Positions 49,795 through 58,775 of a stretch of 64,000 nt of DNA are shown piece after piece. The first letter of the stretch is position 1. Each line of letters opens with the position of its first letter. The position numbers and the translations under genes were made by a program. The stretch is taken from contig JAGBFQ010000002.1 of NCBI GenBank assembly GCA_017936385.1, forward strand, positions 1 to 64,000, given 5' to 3'. Below the pieces are notes generated by a model. It worked only from the letters and a program-made list of their open reading frames with translations, did no database searches and was not told where the DNA came from. The DNA is from Rikenellaceae bacterium. Its GTDB lineage: Bacteria > Bacteroidota > Bacteroidia > Bacteroidales > Rikenellaceae.

Positions 49795-51735
49795 ATGACG
49801 ATGAAAAGACTCTTACTGCTGTTGATTGTGGCTGTTTGTCAGGCCTGCGTGTCCAATTTGGTCGTGCGAAACAACCATCTGTACTATGACGGTGTGTTGG
49901 TGGGTGAACTAACCTCACAACCGTGCGAGGGAGTTACATATTGCGATGTCGCGGAGCAGATAGATGACCAAACCGTTCGCATTGTGCGTACATTCACAGC
50001 AACCGAGAGTGTGGATTCGGTCCGTCTGACACTCAACTTCTGCCACACCTCACCCTGTTCGTATGCAATGATTCCATCGGTGTGCTACAACGGTAATCAT
50101 TGGGGACGTGGCCGCGAACCAAAGGGATTCTGCACCGATGGGGTATGGCACACCTATTCCTATCAGCGCACGCCGATTCCGGGCGCAACCTACTCCGAGG
50201 GAGAACACTTTGCTGTTGCAATGTGGAGCGAAGTGCCCGATGCCGAAAGCGAGTCTTTCTCATGTGGGATTATGCCTACGGACTCCTGCACAACACATTC
50301 GCTGATACTGCCCGAGGAGGAGCGACCATTTACATACATAGGCAAGAACCGTTATGGCAAACCTTTTGCGCAAAAACTGTCGCTCGCTCGGGGGGATACA
50401 CGCACCGTGGTGGCCTACCTGCACGTTACACCACTGACCGAAGGTGCCTATAATGCTACGTCATTTTTGGATACGGCGTGGAAACTCTCCGACGCGGAGA
50501 GCGCACAGGTTGCAACGGCCGAACAGATTTGGGACTATGGCGTAAGATATGCCAAAGAGTATCTGTGGGCCACGGAGGGCGATTATCGCGGATTCAGCAT
50601 TGGCCTTGTTCCCGATGGCAGCGACGGCTGGCGACAACGTTCGTTTATGAAGTACGAGATTGGCTGGTGTGGCCAGAATGCCTCGTTCATCAACAGTCTG
50701 CTGGCGGACTATCTGCGCAGCGGCGATGAGGACTCCAAAAACAGGGCACTTGCGGCACTCGACACATGGACCTCAGTGGCATTACAGCGCGAGGGCGGAT
50801 TCTACGTTGTGAGCTACGACGATGTTCTTCGTGGTAAGGAGAGTGTCATCTCCGACGCTTGCAACCTCGGAACGGCAGCCTATAACTTTTTTGAAACAGC
50901 CCGACTGCTCAAGCAGTGTGGCGAACTGACGCGAGTCGCTCAAGTGCAGGACGTCGCACTCGGTATTTGTGACTTTGTGCGTAGCGACCAACTTCCTTCG
51001 GGGTGTTATGCTAAAGGGTGGCGCGAGTCGGGCGAGTGTCTTTATCGAGAGGGCACCGTGGGCGCTTTTATGATAGCTCCTATGCTGGCCGCTTATGAGG
51101 CTACGGCGGATAGTAGCTATCTTGGCTCGGCCACAAAGGCTTACGACTACTATTTTGCTGAGTTCGCACGCGAAGGGTACACTACGGCCGGTGCTCTCGA
51201 TACGTGGTGTATAGACAAGGAGTCGTCGCTGCCGATGCTACGCGCCGCAATGCTTCTTTATGATATTACGCACGATAGGCAATACCTCGCCGACGCCGAA
51301 CGAATTTCGTACTATCTGTCCACGTGGTTGTGGCACTACAATGCACCGTACGATGACTCAGAAGTAGCCAACCACACATTCCGCACATTTGGAGCAACCT
51401 CGGTTTCGGTACAGCACCACCACCTCGATGTCTACGCGCTATTGTGGGTTGGGGAGTGGCTGCGCCTTGCCGAACTTACGGGCAACGACACTTGGCGTAG
51501 TAAAGCACGAGCCGTTTGGAATTATGGCTGTCAGTTGCTATCGGATGGTGCGCTCGAAGTAAATGGTCGGGTTCGTCCCATAGGTAGTCAGAACGAAGCT
51601 TTCTTTAATTGTCGCTGGGAACATCCCGATGGTGCGCCGCGTTTCAATGATTGGCTTGTGGCCTGGCCCGGAGCGTTCCGTCTTGAGACTCTCCGTCACC
51701 TTAAGGATTGGAGTGTGTTGACGCAGTCGGAGTAG
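49795..51735 (+). CDS. Large exported helical-toroid-like protein
   Basis: A protein of about 645 residues (start at 49795 or 49801) that I do not assign with certainty. A hydrophobic signal (LLLLLIVAVCQAC) suggests export; the lipobox is weak. Residues to about 230 look beta-rich (FCHTSPCSYAMIPSVCYNG). From about 250 the chain resembles six-hairpin (alpha/alpha) glycosidase-like proteins, with WGQN/WCGQNASFINSLLADYL and a repeated helix pattern (YEATADSSYLGSATKAYDYYF). A catalytic site is not clear. Possibly a glycoside hydrolase or epimerase-like enzyme of a plant or host glycan pathway. It stands alone, with its own promoter. Confidence 0.7.
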   Translation: MTMKRLLLLLIVAVCQACVSNLVVRNNHLYYDGVLVGELTSQPCEGVTYCDVAEQIDDQTVRIVRTFTATESVDSVRLTLNFCHTSPCSYAMIPSVCYNGNHWGRGREPKGFCTDGVWHTYSYQRTPIPGATYSEGEHFAVAMWSEVPDAESESFSCGIMPTDSCTTHSLILPEEERPFTYIGKNRYGKPFAQKLSLARGDTRTVVAYLHVTPLTEGAYNATSFLDTAWKLSDAESAQVATAEQIWDYGVRYAKEYLWATEGDYRGFSIGLVPDGSDGWRQRSFMKYEIGWCGQNASFINSLLADYLRSGDEDSKNRALAALDTWTSVALQREGGFYVVSYDDVLRGKESVISDACNLGTAAYNFFETARLLKQCGELTRVAQVQDVALGICDFVRSDQLPSGCYAKGWRESGECLYREGTVGAFMIAPMLAAYEATADSSYLGSATKAYDYYFAEFAREGYTTAGALDTWCIDKESSLPMLRAAMLLYDITHDRQYLADAERISYYLSTWLWHYNAPYDDSEVANHTFRTFGATSVSVQHHHLDVYALLWVGEWLRLAELTGNDTWRSKARAVWNYGCQLLSDGALEVNGRVRPIGSQNEAFFNCRWEHPDGAPRFNDWLVAWPGAFRLETLRHLKDWSVLTQSE

Positions 51736-51761
51736 GGCAATCATAACTTTAAATGCAAGAT

Positions 51762-51791
51762 TACTCTTGGTAAGAGTATTTTGTGATACTC
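51762..51791 (+). terminator. Weak terminator before tRNA-Ser
   Basis: TACTCTT (51762-51768) pairs with AAGAGTA (51772-51778), followed by TTTT; an alternative stem GAGTA/TACTC overlaps it. It likely ends the upstream gene message before the tRNA promoter. Confidence 0.45.
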
Positions 51792-51806
51792 AAAATTGCT
51801 CTTTTT

Positions 51807-51837
51807 TTTGTAAGATACGAAAAAAACACTACTTTTG
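51807..51837 (+). promoter_or_regulatory. Promoter of tRNA-Ser(TGA)
   Basis: TTTG at 51807-51810, a 19-base spacer, and TACTTTTG at 51830-51837, an excellent match to the Bacteroidota -33/-7 pattern. The mature tRNA begins at 51843, only five bases after the -7 box, so transcription would start at or next to the mature 5' end. Confidence 0.65.
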
Positions 51838-51842
51838 CACCT

Positions 51843-51927
51843 GGAAAGATGGCAGAGTGGTCGATTGCGGCGGTCTTGAAAACCGTTGAACTGCGAGGTT
51901 CCGGGGGTTCGAATCCCTCTCTTTCCG
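51843..51927 (+). tRNA. tRNA-Ser (anticodon TGA)
   Basis: An 85-base class II tRNA. The acceptor stem pairs GGAAAGA (51843-51849) with TCTTTCC (51920-51926), with a G discriminator. The anticodon loop is CTTGAAA with TGA at 51877-51879, reading UCA codons and, by wobble, others of UCN. A long variable arm and the GGTTCGAATCC T-loop fit tRNA-Ser. CCA is not encoded. A hairpin terminator follows at once. Confidence 0.95.
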
Positions 51928-51930
51928 CTC

Positions 51931-51960
51931 AAAAGGACGCTCCCAAGGAGCGTCCTTTTT
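51931..51960 (+). terminator. Intrinsic terminator of tRNA-Ser(TGA)
   Basis: AAAAGGACGCTCC (51931-51943) pairs with GGAGCGTCCTTTT (51947-51959) across a three-base loop and ends in a T run. Confidence 0.9.
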
Positions 51961-52242
51961 GTGTGGAAAGGGAGGGGCTAAAGTGTTGGCCACCCCTAAG
52001 GAAGTTGTCTAACAAGGTGATTTCTTCGTTAGGCTCGCCCTCAAAAAGCTCATTTACGCTTTAGTAAACTGCGCTTTTTCGTGCTTTGCAAGCCTTGAAA
52101 TCTCTCTTGTTATACAACTTCCGAAATAAAAGAGCGTGTCCAAAAACTTGTTGGACACAAGCCTTACTATCCAGACACATATCTTTAAGGGAATGTGAAT
52201 CATCAAGGAAGGTGTCATAGGCTGCGAAGTAACTAAATTAAA
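51961..52242. repeat. Gene-free palindromic element between two tRNA-Ser genes
   Basis: No gene is present. The middle is a long imperfect palindrome. The outer arms are GGAAGTTGTctAACAAG and its complement at 52000-52024 and 52097-52122; inside, AAAAAGC (52043-52049) and GCTTTTT (52073-52079) form a second stem. A further hairpin GTGTCCAA/TTGGACAC follows at 52137-52158. The outline resembles a small palindromic or MITE-like repeat that has inserted between the tRNA genes. A copy elsewhere in the genome would be needed to prove it is a dispersed repeat. Confidence 0.6.
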
Positions 52243-52246
52243 TAAA

Positions 52247-52274
52247 AAAAGGACGCTCCGTAAAGCGTCCTTTT
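52247..52274 (-). terminator. Intrinsic terminator of tRNA-Ser(CGA)
   Basis: GGACGCT (52251-52257) pairs with AGCGTCC (52264-52270); on the minus strand a run of seven T follows. It closely resembles the terminator of the facing tRNA-Ser gene. Confidence 0.8.
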
Positions 52275-52277
52275 GAG

Positions 52278-52364
52278 CGGAAAGAGAGGGATTCGAACCC
52301 CCGGAACAGTTGCCCGTTCACCGCATTTCGAGTGCGGCCCGTTCGACCACTCCGGCATCTTTCC
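52278..52364 (-). tRNA. tRNA-Ser (anticodon CGA)
   Basis: An 87-base class II tRNA on the minus strand. The acceptor stem GGAAAGA pairs with TCTTTCC (52358-52364 and 52279-52285 in plus coordinates), with a G discriminator. The anticodon loop CTCGAAA has CGA, reading UCG. A long variable arm is present and CCA is not encoded. Its last part is identical, in reverse complement, to that of the TGA gene, so the two tRNA genes form an inverted pair. Confidence 0.95.
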
Positions 52365-52422
52365 TCTTTGGTCGTGCTCCCGAGAAACCATCAAGCAAGC
52401 CGTAGCTCCTCAAAAGCGAGTG

Positions 52423-52430
52423 CAAATATA
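52423..52430 (-). promoter_or_regulatory. -7 box for tRNA-Ser(CGA)
   Basis: Minus strand TATATTTG, 59 bases before the mature 5' end of the tRNA, giving a leader of about 50 bases that must be removed by RNase P. Confidence 0.5.
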
Positions 52431-52482
52431 CGCAAAAATCTTCGAATCAAACAAATTTTTTTGCAAAAAAAGTTGCCAAAAC

Positions 52483-54180
52483 TTAAAAACGTATGCCAAA
52501 AGTCATCATAACGCCGTGGCGCTCAACGCTTTGGTCGTACGACAGGGTGAATTCCTCGCCCGAAGCATTGCTACCAACCTGACTGACGGGACGATTGTTG
52601 GGGTCAGTGTCTGCGGGGTTGTAATAGTAGTAGAGCATGTAGGGAGTGTACGACAGGTTGCTATACACGTAGGCCAAGTCGATATAGACCGTGTTGAAAC
52701 GGAAACCGATACCTGCCGTGCCGTTCATGCTTTTGTAGACAATCGGGGCGTCGTAGTTGTTGAACATCGCGTCGCGGCCACTAAATACTCTGCCGTCGGA
52801 CTCCTTGACATCTCGCAAGAAACTGCCCTGCAATCCGAAACCACCGCGAAGCGACAGCCACGAAGTTGGCTTAATCTCAAGACCCACGCGCACGTTGTGT
52901 CCAGCCTTGTAGTGACGTTTGATTTGTTGTTTGTAGTTGTCGGCCACATCGCGTGACACGGCTTTGAGCCGCATGCCGTTGTACCACACACACTCGTAGT
53001 CGGCACTGAACACACCCCACTGTCCGAAGGTGTACGATGCACCCGCCAACAAGCGTGCAGGGGTGGTGTAGCTATACGAATAGGAGTTTGCGGGGGTTGT
53101 TTTGGTAACGTCGTTCACGCCGTTAATCTCCTTGAAGTTGGCTCGCATCGAGGCAGAGTAGTACTTCGACAGTGACAGATAGGTCGGAGTGTGCACAGCC
53201 ACGCCCAAGCGGAGCCCGCCCACGGGACGCAGCGTAATTCCGAACTTACCGTTGAAACCCGAGCCCGACACCTTGACATTCTGGTCGTACATCATGAATT
53301 GAATGGGGTATTCGACCGTATTGTCGGTGTAAGCCTCTTCGTAGTAGTTGTTCTCGACATAGTCGACCGAGCGCACGCCCAGCGACGCACCGAAGTAGAG
53401 AATGTTGCTGACATTGCCACCCACCGACAACTCGAAGTCGCCCGAACCACCTCGAGTGCGGGTTGTGAGTTGCGAATTGGTCTTGGCAAAGTCGCTCAAA
53501 CTGCGGTGCAATGAGTAGCTGCCATCCTCCTCGCCAAACACAAGTTCGGTTTGATAGGCCAACACCGAACCCCACTCACTCATGTAGATGTCGCGGTTGG
53601 AGAACGGGTCGCTCGACGAGTTCATCATCTCTTGGGTAATGCCCGCGTCCTTCATCTGGTAGAGCTGATTAATCAGCACGTCGGCAATCGAGATGGGTTG
53701 TCCGTGTACCTCGTAGGTTGCGGTCGAGTTGTAGCTGGCGACGGTGTTGTAGCTGATACCCAGGTTGATGTTGGTCAATCGACCGCTGCCCTCCCACACG
53801 CCGAAAGCAAAACCGACGTTGTTGAATTTGAATGGAGTCTGGTTGCGCTCCTTCATATATATAGGTGCACCGTTGCCGACTACCGAGGTTTTGTTGTTCA
53901 GCACCGACAGGGTTATACCCAAATCGCTCGATTGGTACATACCCACACCCGCAGGGTTGATACTCATACTCGACAGGTCGGCACCCAACGAGGTGAAAGC
54001 TCCTGCCATGGCGGCACTGCGAGCCGTTCCCGAGGTGTAGTCCACCTGCGAGAAGTTGAGCATGTCGGTGATGTCGAAATAGGAGAGCCCCATAAGGCGT
54101 CCTGCGATGTCGGCTTGTGCATGTGCGCCTTCGAGGGCGAGTATAGCCACAATGGTGGCGAACAATTTTCGGAGTTTCAT
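52483..54180 (-). CDS. FadL/OmpP1-like outer membrane protein
   Basis: A 565-residue exported protein (signal to about 22, cleavage near AHA-Q) that resembles the FadL/OmpP1 transport family. The N-terminal plug-like stretch GTARSAAMAGAFTSLGADLSSM and NPAGVGMYQSSDLG is a family hallmark in Bacteroidota (conserved NPAG). Many alternating beta strands follow, ending in a C-terminal Phe (MMTFGIRF) as for outer membrane barrels. Family members import hydrophobic molecules; the ligand here is unknown. 77 bases downstream of the His/Ser-rich lipoprotein gene. Confidence 0.88.
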   Translation of the reverse strand: MKLRKLFATIVAILALEGAHAQADIAGRLMGLSYFDITDMLNFSQVDYTSGTARSAAMAGAFTSLGADLSSMSINPAGVGMYQSSDLGITLSVLNNKTSVVGNGAPIYMKERNQTPFKFNNVGFAFGVWEGSGRLTNINLGISYNTVASYNSTATYEVHGQPISIADVLINQLYQMKDAGITQEMMNSSSDPFSNRDIYMSEWGSVLAYQTELVFGEEDGSYSLHRSLSDFAKTNSQLTTRTRGGSGDFELSVGGNVSNILYFGASLGVRSVDYVENNYYEEAYTDNTVEYPIQFMMYDQNVKVSGSGFNGKFGITLRPVGGLRLGVAVHTPTYLSLSKYYSASMRANFKEINGVNDVTKTTPANSYSYSYTTPARLLAGASYTFGQWGVFSADYECVWYNGMRLKAVSRDVADNYKQQIKRHYKAGHNVRVGLEIKPTSWLSLRGGFGLQGSFLRDVKESDGRVFSGRDAMFNNYDAPIVYKSMNGTAGIGFRFNTVYIDLAYVYSNLSYTPYMLYYYYNPADTDPNNRPVSQVGSNASGEEFTLSYDQSVERHGVMMTFGIRF

Positions 54181-54257
54181 AATCGTCTATATTAGAGTCT
54201 GATGCAGATGTGCTGCATCAGACTTGGTTTTGCAATAAATTTATGTGCGGATTAGGT

Positions 54258-55412
54258 CTATCTGCCACCTGCGCTACGTCCGCTGCCACTGCTCGAACCG
54301 CCTCGGTTGCCGCCTCCCGAGAAACCTCCCGAACTTCCCGTGCGATTGCTTCCCGACGAGGTGGGCGGAGTGTAGGAGTGACTCGAAGAACTGCTGTTTG
54401 ACGGTCTGCTCACTGTCCCGCTACTGCTCGAGGACGATGTGCCGCGACGATAGGTGGTCGAAGTAGATGTTCCCTTGTTGCTTGACGAGGAGCTGCTCGG
54501 GCGCGAAGTGTTGCTGTTAACGCGACTTGGTGCTGTCCCGTTGGTTGTGCGTCCGGGTTTTGTGAAGTCCGAACGTGAAGGGGTCGAACCGCGATAGCCA
54601 CCACCCGAGGTATTGCTGTTTGCTGAGTTGCCGCGTGCCGGTGCACCGGTTACACTTGGATTGCGCGAGGCGATGGGTGCTTTGTACCCATTGTCGAAGG
54701 TGCGGTATCCGGGTTGGTGCGAGGGTCGGTGCGAGCCGTGCAGATGTCCTCCACTACCCGGTCCGGGACCCCAACCCGGCCATACGTGGCCGTGATGATG
54801 GTGGTGATGCGGATGGTACGACGGGTAGTAAGGACCCCAATAGGGGTTATACCATCCGTAGTTCCACGACGCATACCATGGGTCGTACCACGACGAGTTC
54901 CAATAAAAGTGCCATCCTGCGCTACCAACACTCCATCCCCAGCTACCCAAGTAGCCGTTCCAATATCTCGGCGGCAGGTTGTGGTAAAACGGGTCGTAAT
55001 AGGGCGAATAACTCCACGCGTAGTAGCTCGACGGAAGGATGTAGACATCGTAGTTGTCGAACATATACATTCGGCGGGCATAACGGCTGTCGGCCATAAT
55101 CACCACATCGGCATCGTCGGCATAGATGGTTGTGCCACGTCGGTTGTCGCCCGTACGCAACGAGTTGTAGTATGCTTGTTCGGCCTCGGCGGCTTGTTGC
55201 TCGGCCAACATCTGTTCGTAACGAGCCTTCTCGGCCAGGGCTTGTGCTTTGGCAAGTTCGGCTTCGGCAGCCTCACGTTGTGCGATGGCTATTTTGTTGT
55301 GAGTTGTGTATAGGTCATCGCTCGAGGCGTTGCGATTCAGCGACGAACATCCTGACGTAACCGCAGCCACAAGTATCACCAATGAGAGTAGTGAGAATCT
55401 GAATTTTTTCAT
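54258..55412 (-). CDS. His/Tyr/Ser-rich low-complexity lipoprotein
   Basis: A 384-residue lipoprotein of no family I know. The start MKKFRFSLLSLVILV is chosen because the signal peptide begins there; Cys at the TSGCSS lipobox. A helical coiled-coil-like segment follows (KIAIAQREAAEAELAKAQALAEKAR then YEQMLAEQQAAEAEQAYYNSL). The centre is rich in Tyr and Trp (YYAWSYSPYYDPFYHN), then a His cluster (HPHHHHHHGHVWP), then a Ser/Gly/Thr-rich tail to the end. The order suggests a membrane anchor, a stalk, an adhesive or metal-binding middle and a flexible end. Related designs occur in cell-envelope proteins of the phylum; function is not inferred further. Confidence 0.75.
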   Translation of the reverse strand: MKKFRFSLLSLVILVAAVTSGCSSLNRNASSDDLYTTHNKIAIAQREAAEAELAKAQALAEKARYEQMLAEQQAAEAEQAYYNSLRTGDNRRGTTIYADDADVVIMADSRYARRMYMFDNYDVYILPSSYYAWSYSPYYDPFYHNLPPRYWNGYLGSWGWSVGSAGWHFYWNSSWYDPWYASWNYGWYNPYWGPYYPSYHPHHHHHHGHVWPGWGPGPGSGGHLHGSHRPSHQPGYRTFDNGYKAPIASRNPSVTGAPARGNSANSNTSGGGYRGSTPSRSDFTKPGRTTNGTAPSRVNSNTSRPSSSSSSNKGTSTSTTYRRGTSSSSSSGTVSRPSNSSSSSHSYTPPTSSGSNRTGSSGGFSGGGNRGGSSSGSGRSAGGR

Positions 55413-55584
55413 GGTTGCATTCTGTTTCTGGGGGAGTTTTGTGTGGCTCGATTTATCCAAAATCATACCATTTTCCACTCCCTAAATACTATATCTATCT
55501 ATATAACAACAAAATCGTAGCATTTATTGCCCGATTCCCCATACACAAACATACTTTATTTATATGAAATTTGCAAAAAAAATG

Positions 55585-55592
55585 TAACTTTG
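55585..55592 (+). promoter_or_regulatory. -7 box for proS
   Basis: TAACTTTG, matching TAnnTTTG, 51 bases before the proS start codon. The gap 55413-55635 between the divergent lipoprotein gene and proS holds no gene. Confidence 0.55.
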
Positions 55593-55635
55593 CGGTGCTT
55601 TTACATAAATTGATAACAAGAATTTTCTAAATAAT

Positions 55636-57120
55636 ATGGCAAAAGAGTTAAAAGAACTGACCTCGCGCGAGGAGAATTACTCGCAGTGGTACAACGACTT
55701 GGTTATTAAAGCGGGCTTGGCCGAGAACTCGGCAGTTCGCGGTTGTATGGTGATTAAACCCTACGGTTACGCCATCTGGGAGAAAATGCGCGACGCGCTG
55801 GATGCAATGTTCAAAGAGACGGGACACCAAAATGCGTATTTCCCGCTGTTTATCCCCAAATCGTTCTTCAGCCGTGAGGCCGACCACGTTGAGGGCTTTG
55901 CCAAGGAGTGCGCAGTGGTGACGCACTACCGACTCAAAAATAACCCCGAAGGCGATGGCGTGGTGGTAGACCCCGATGCAAAGTTGGAGGAGGAACTGAT
56001 TGTGCGCCCCACTTCGGAAACCATCATCTGGAACACCTACAAGAATTGGATTCAATCGTACCGCGACCTGCCTATTCTGTGCAATCAATGGGCGAACGTT
56101 GTGCGTTGGGAGATGCGTACCCGTCTGTTCCTGCGTACTGCCGAGTTTTTGTGGCAAGAGGGTCACACGGCTCACGAGACTTCGGAGGAGGCTCAAGAGG
56201 AGGCATTGCGAATGATTAATGTCTATAAAACGTTTGCCGAGGAGTATATGGGTGTGCCCGTGATTGTGGGTCATAAGAGTCCCAATGAGCGTTTCGCAGG
56301 TGCTCTGGATACGCTGACCATCGAGGCTCTGATGCAGGATGGTAAGGCTCTGCAAAGCGGAACTTCGCACTTCCTGGGTCAGAACTTTGCAAAGGCTTTC
56401 GATGTGAAGTATGTTAACCGTGAGGGTAAATTGGAGTACGTGTGGGCTACTTCGTGGGGTGTTTCGACTCGTCTGATGGGTGCCCTGATTATGGCTCACT
56501 CCGACAATAACGGTCTGGTGTTGCCTCCGAAGTTGGCCCCTATTCAAGTTGTGATGGTGCCCATTTACAAGGGGGCCGAGGAGCTGGCCGCCGTTACCGC
56601 CAAGATGGATGAGATTGCTGCCGGTCTGAAGGCCAAAGGTATCAGTGTTAAGGTTGATGCACGCGATAATGTTCGTTCGGGATTCAAATTTGCAGAGTAT
56701 GAGTTGAAGGGTGTTCCCGTACGTGTGGCTATGGGCCCGCGTGATATGGCCAACGGTACGGTCGAGATTATGCGCCGTGACACGCTGGTTAAAGAGACCG
56801 TTTCGCAAGAGGGTCTGGTTGAACTGATTGAGGGTGTGCTGAAAGATATTCAAAAGGCCATCTTCCAAAAAGCACTCGACTTCCGTAACTCGATGATTAC
56901 TCCGGTGGATACATGGGAGGAGTTTGTCAAGGTTTTGGACGAGAAGGGCGGTTTCGTTTCGGCTCACTGGGATGGTACTACCGATACCGAGGTTGCCATC
57001 AAAGAGGCTACCAAAGCAACCATTCGCTGTATTCCGTTGGATGTGGTGGATGAGGATGGAGTCTGCATCTATTCGGGCAAACCGAGCAAGCGAAGAGTGC
57101 TTTTTGCTCGTAGTTATTAA
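55636..57120 (+). CDS. proS: Prolyl-tRNA synthetase (type 3)
   Basis: ProRS attaches Pro to tRNA-Pro. This 494-residue enzyme is the archaeal/eukaryal-like form found in Bacteroidota: motif 1 [19 protein letters not shown], motif 2 [19 protein letters not shown]-like ([17 protein letters not shown]), motif 3 [18 protein letters not shown]. It has no internal INS editing domain, so clearance of Cys-tRNA-Pro depends on YbaK, encoded in this window. A C-terminal anticodon-binding and extension domain closes with the usual Tyr (RRVLFARSY). Monocistronic with a terminator. Confidence 0.96.
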   Translation: MAKELKELTSREENYSQWYNDLVIKAGLAENSAVRGCMVIKPYGYAIWEKMRDALDAMFKETGHQNAYFPLFIPKSFFSREADHVEGFAKECAVVTHYRLKNNPEGDGVVVDPDAKLEEELIVRPTSETIIWNTYKNWIQSYRDLPILCNQWANVVRWEMRTRLFLRTAEFLWQEGHTAHETSEEAQEEALRMINVYKTFAEEYMGVPVIVGHKSPNERFAGALDTLTIEALMQDGKALQSGTSHFLGQNFAKAFDVKYVNREGKLEYVWATSWGVSTRLMGALIMAHSDNNGLVLPPKLAPIQVVMVPIYKGAEELAAVTAKMDEIAAGLKAKGISVKVDARDNVRSGFKFAEYELKGVPVRVAMGPRDMANGTVEIMRRDTLVKETVSQEGLVELIEGVLKDIQKAIFQKALDFRNSMITPVDTWEEFVKVLDEKGGFVSAHWDGTTDTEVAIKEATKATIRCIPLDVVDEDGVCIYSGKPSKRRVLFARSY

Positions 57121-57130
57121 GAATCTTGTA

Positions 57131-57158
57131 AAAAAGTTGCCTGCGGGCAACTTTTTTT
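57131..57158 (+). terminator. Intrinsic terminator after proS
   Basis: AAAAAGTTGCC (57131-57141) and GGCAACTTTTT (57146-57156) form the stem; the T run continues to 57158. It lies ten bases after the stop. Confidence 0.9.
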
Positions 57159-57181
57159 ATGTAATGTTCCGGCAAAATTAT

Positions 57182-57189
57182 TACCTTTG
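57182..57189 (+). promoter_or_regulatory. -7 box for the gltX operon
   Basis: TACCTTTG, a perfect match, 39 bases before the gltX start. No other strong promoter is seen up to uvrA. Confidence 0.6.
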
Positions 57190-57227
57190 TAGGGATATAA
57201 TCAAAAATATATAAAAAGACCTTTTCT

Positions 57228-58763
57228 ATGACAAGACCTGTAAGAGTTCGTTTTGCTCCAAGTCCTACGGGAGCACTTCATATCGGCGGTGTGCGTACCG
57301 CGCTGTATAACTACCTGTTTGCACGCCAAAGAGGTGGTAAATTCATTCTGCGTATCGAGGATACCGACTCGCAACGTTTCGTGCCCGGAGCCGAGGAGTA
57401 TATCATGGAGTCGCTCGAGTGGTGCGGCATCAAAATCGACGAGGGTATCCGCGAGGGTGGCCCCCACGCACCCTACCGCCAAAGCGAACGTAAAGCAATC
57501 TACAAGAAATATGCTCTGCAATTGGTCGAGAGTGGTAATGCCTACTATGCATTCGACACTCCCGAGGAACTGAACACCTTGCGTGCCGAGATGGAGGCAA
57601 AAGGCGAAACCTTTGCCTATAACCACGCCGTGCGCACCCAACTTGCAACCTCGTTGCGCCTGTCGGCCGAGGAGGTCGAGGAGCGCATTGCACGCGGTGA
57701 CCAATATGTAATCCGTTTCAAAATGCCCGAGAACGAGAGCGTCGAAATGCACGATATGATTCGTGGTAATGTGACTATCAATACCGCCACACTCGATGAC
57801 AAGGTGCTCTATAAATCGGCCGATGCACTGCCTACCTATCACTTGGCAAATATCGTGGATGACCACTTGATGGAGATTTCGCACGTGATTCGTGGCGAGG
57901 AGTGGTTGCCGTCGTTGCCTTTGCACTACCTGCTGTATCGCGCGTTGGGCTGGAGTGATACTCAGCCCGAGTTCGGCCACCTGCCTCTGTTGCTCAAACC
58001 TACGGGTCAGGGTAAACTGAGCAAACGTGACGGTGATAAGTTTGGTTTCCCTGTGTTCCCGTTGCGTTGGGTTGCTCCCGATGGCGAGGTGTCGAGAGGT
58101 TACCGTGAGGATGGTTATTTTCCCGAGGCGTTTATCAATATGCTGGCACTGCTGGGCTGGAACCCCGGAACCGAGCAGGAGTTGTTCTCGATGGAGGAGT
58201 TGATTGAGGCGTTCTCGCTGGAGCGCGTGAGCAAATCGGGTGCACGATTCCAACCCGAGAAGGCTCATTGGTTCAACGGACAATACATGCACCGTAAGTC
58301 CAACGAAGAGATAGGTGCTTTGTTGCAACCCATCCTCAAGGAGCACGGTATTGAGTGCAGCAGCGAGTTGGCGGCTACAATCGGTGGCCATATCAAGGAG
58401 CGTTCGACCTTCCCTGCCGATTTTTGGGAGTTGGCCGGTTACTTCTTTGTTGCTCCCACGGAGTATGACCCCAAAGGCGTTAAGAAGTATTGGAAAGGCG
58501 AGAATCCTGCCAAATTGCTCGAAATCCGCCAGGTGCTGGCTGCAATCGACGACTTTAGCATTGAGAATACCGATGCGGCAGTTCACGAGTGGATTGAGCG
58601 CACGGGCTACTCGGCAGGTCAAATTATCAATACTCTGCGACTGAGCGTTGTGGGTGCTTGCAAAGGCCCCGGAATGTTTGATGTGTTGGCTCTGGTAGGC
58701 AAGGAGCAGGTGCTGGCTCGTATCGACGCTGCCATTGCAACGCTCGGAATGGCTAACGAATAA
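57228..58763 (+). CDS. gltX: Glutamyl-tRNA synthetase
   Basis: GluRS charges tRNA-Glu. The 511 residues carry the class I HIGH-type motif in [20 protein letters not shown] (about 8-27) and the KMSKS-like [12 protein letters not shown] near 264. The catalytic core and an all-helical anticodon-binding C-terminus match the bacterial form. First of seven co-directional genes; dapB follows after 12 bases. Confidence 0.97.
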   Translation: MTRPVRVRFAPSPTGALHIGGVRTALYNYLFARQRGGKFILRIEDTDSQRFVPGAEEYIMESLEWCGIKIDEGIREGGPHAPYRQSERKAIYKKYALQLVESGNAYYAFDTPEELNTLRAEMEAKGETFAYNHAVRTQLATSLRLSAEEVEERIARGDQYVIRFKMPENESVEMHDMIRGNVTINTATLDDKVLYKSADALPTYHLANIVDDHLMEISHVIRGEEWLPSLPLHYLLYRALGWSDTQPEFGHLPLLLKPTGQGKLSKRDGDKFGFPVFPLRWVAPDGEVSRGYREDGYFPEAFINMLALLGWNPGTEQELFSMEELIEAFSLERVSKSGARFQPEKAHWFNGQYMHRKSNEEIGALLQPILKEHGIECSSELAATIGGHIKERSTFPADFWELAGYFFVAPTEYDPKGVKKYWKGENPAKLLEIRQVLAAIDDFSIENTDAAVHEWIERTGYSAGQIINTLRLSVVGACKGPGMFDVLALVGKEQVLARIDAAIATLGMANE

Positions 58764-58775
58764 ATAGGTGTTTCT

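Noticed and set aside
52000-52122. Insertion sequence between the tRNA-Ser genes
   Set aside because: No transposase frame fits within the 350-base gap; at most it is a non-autonomous element.
55648-57150. Minus-strand frame of 500 codons opposite proS
   Set aside because: Antisense shadow of proS with no recognisable domain.
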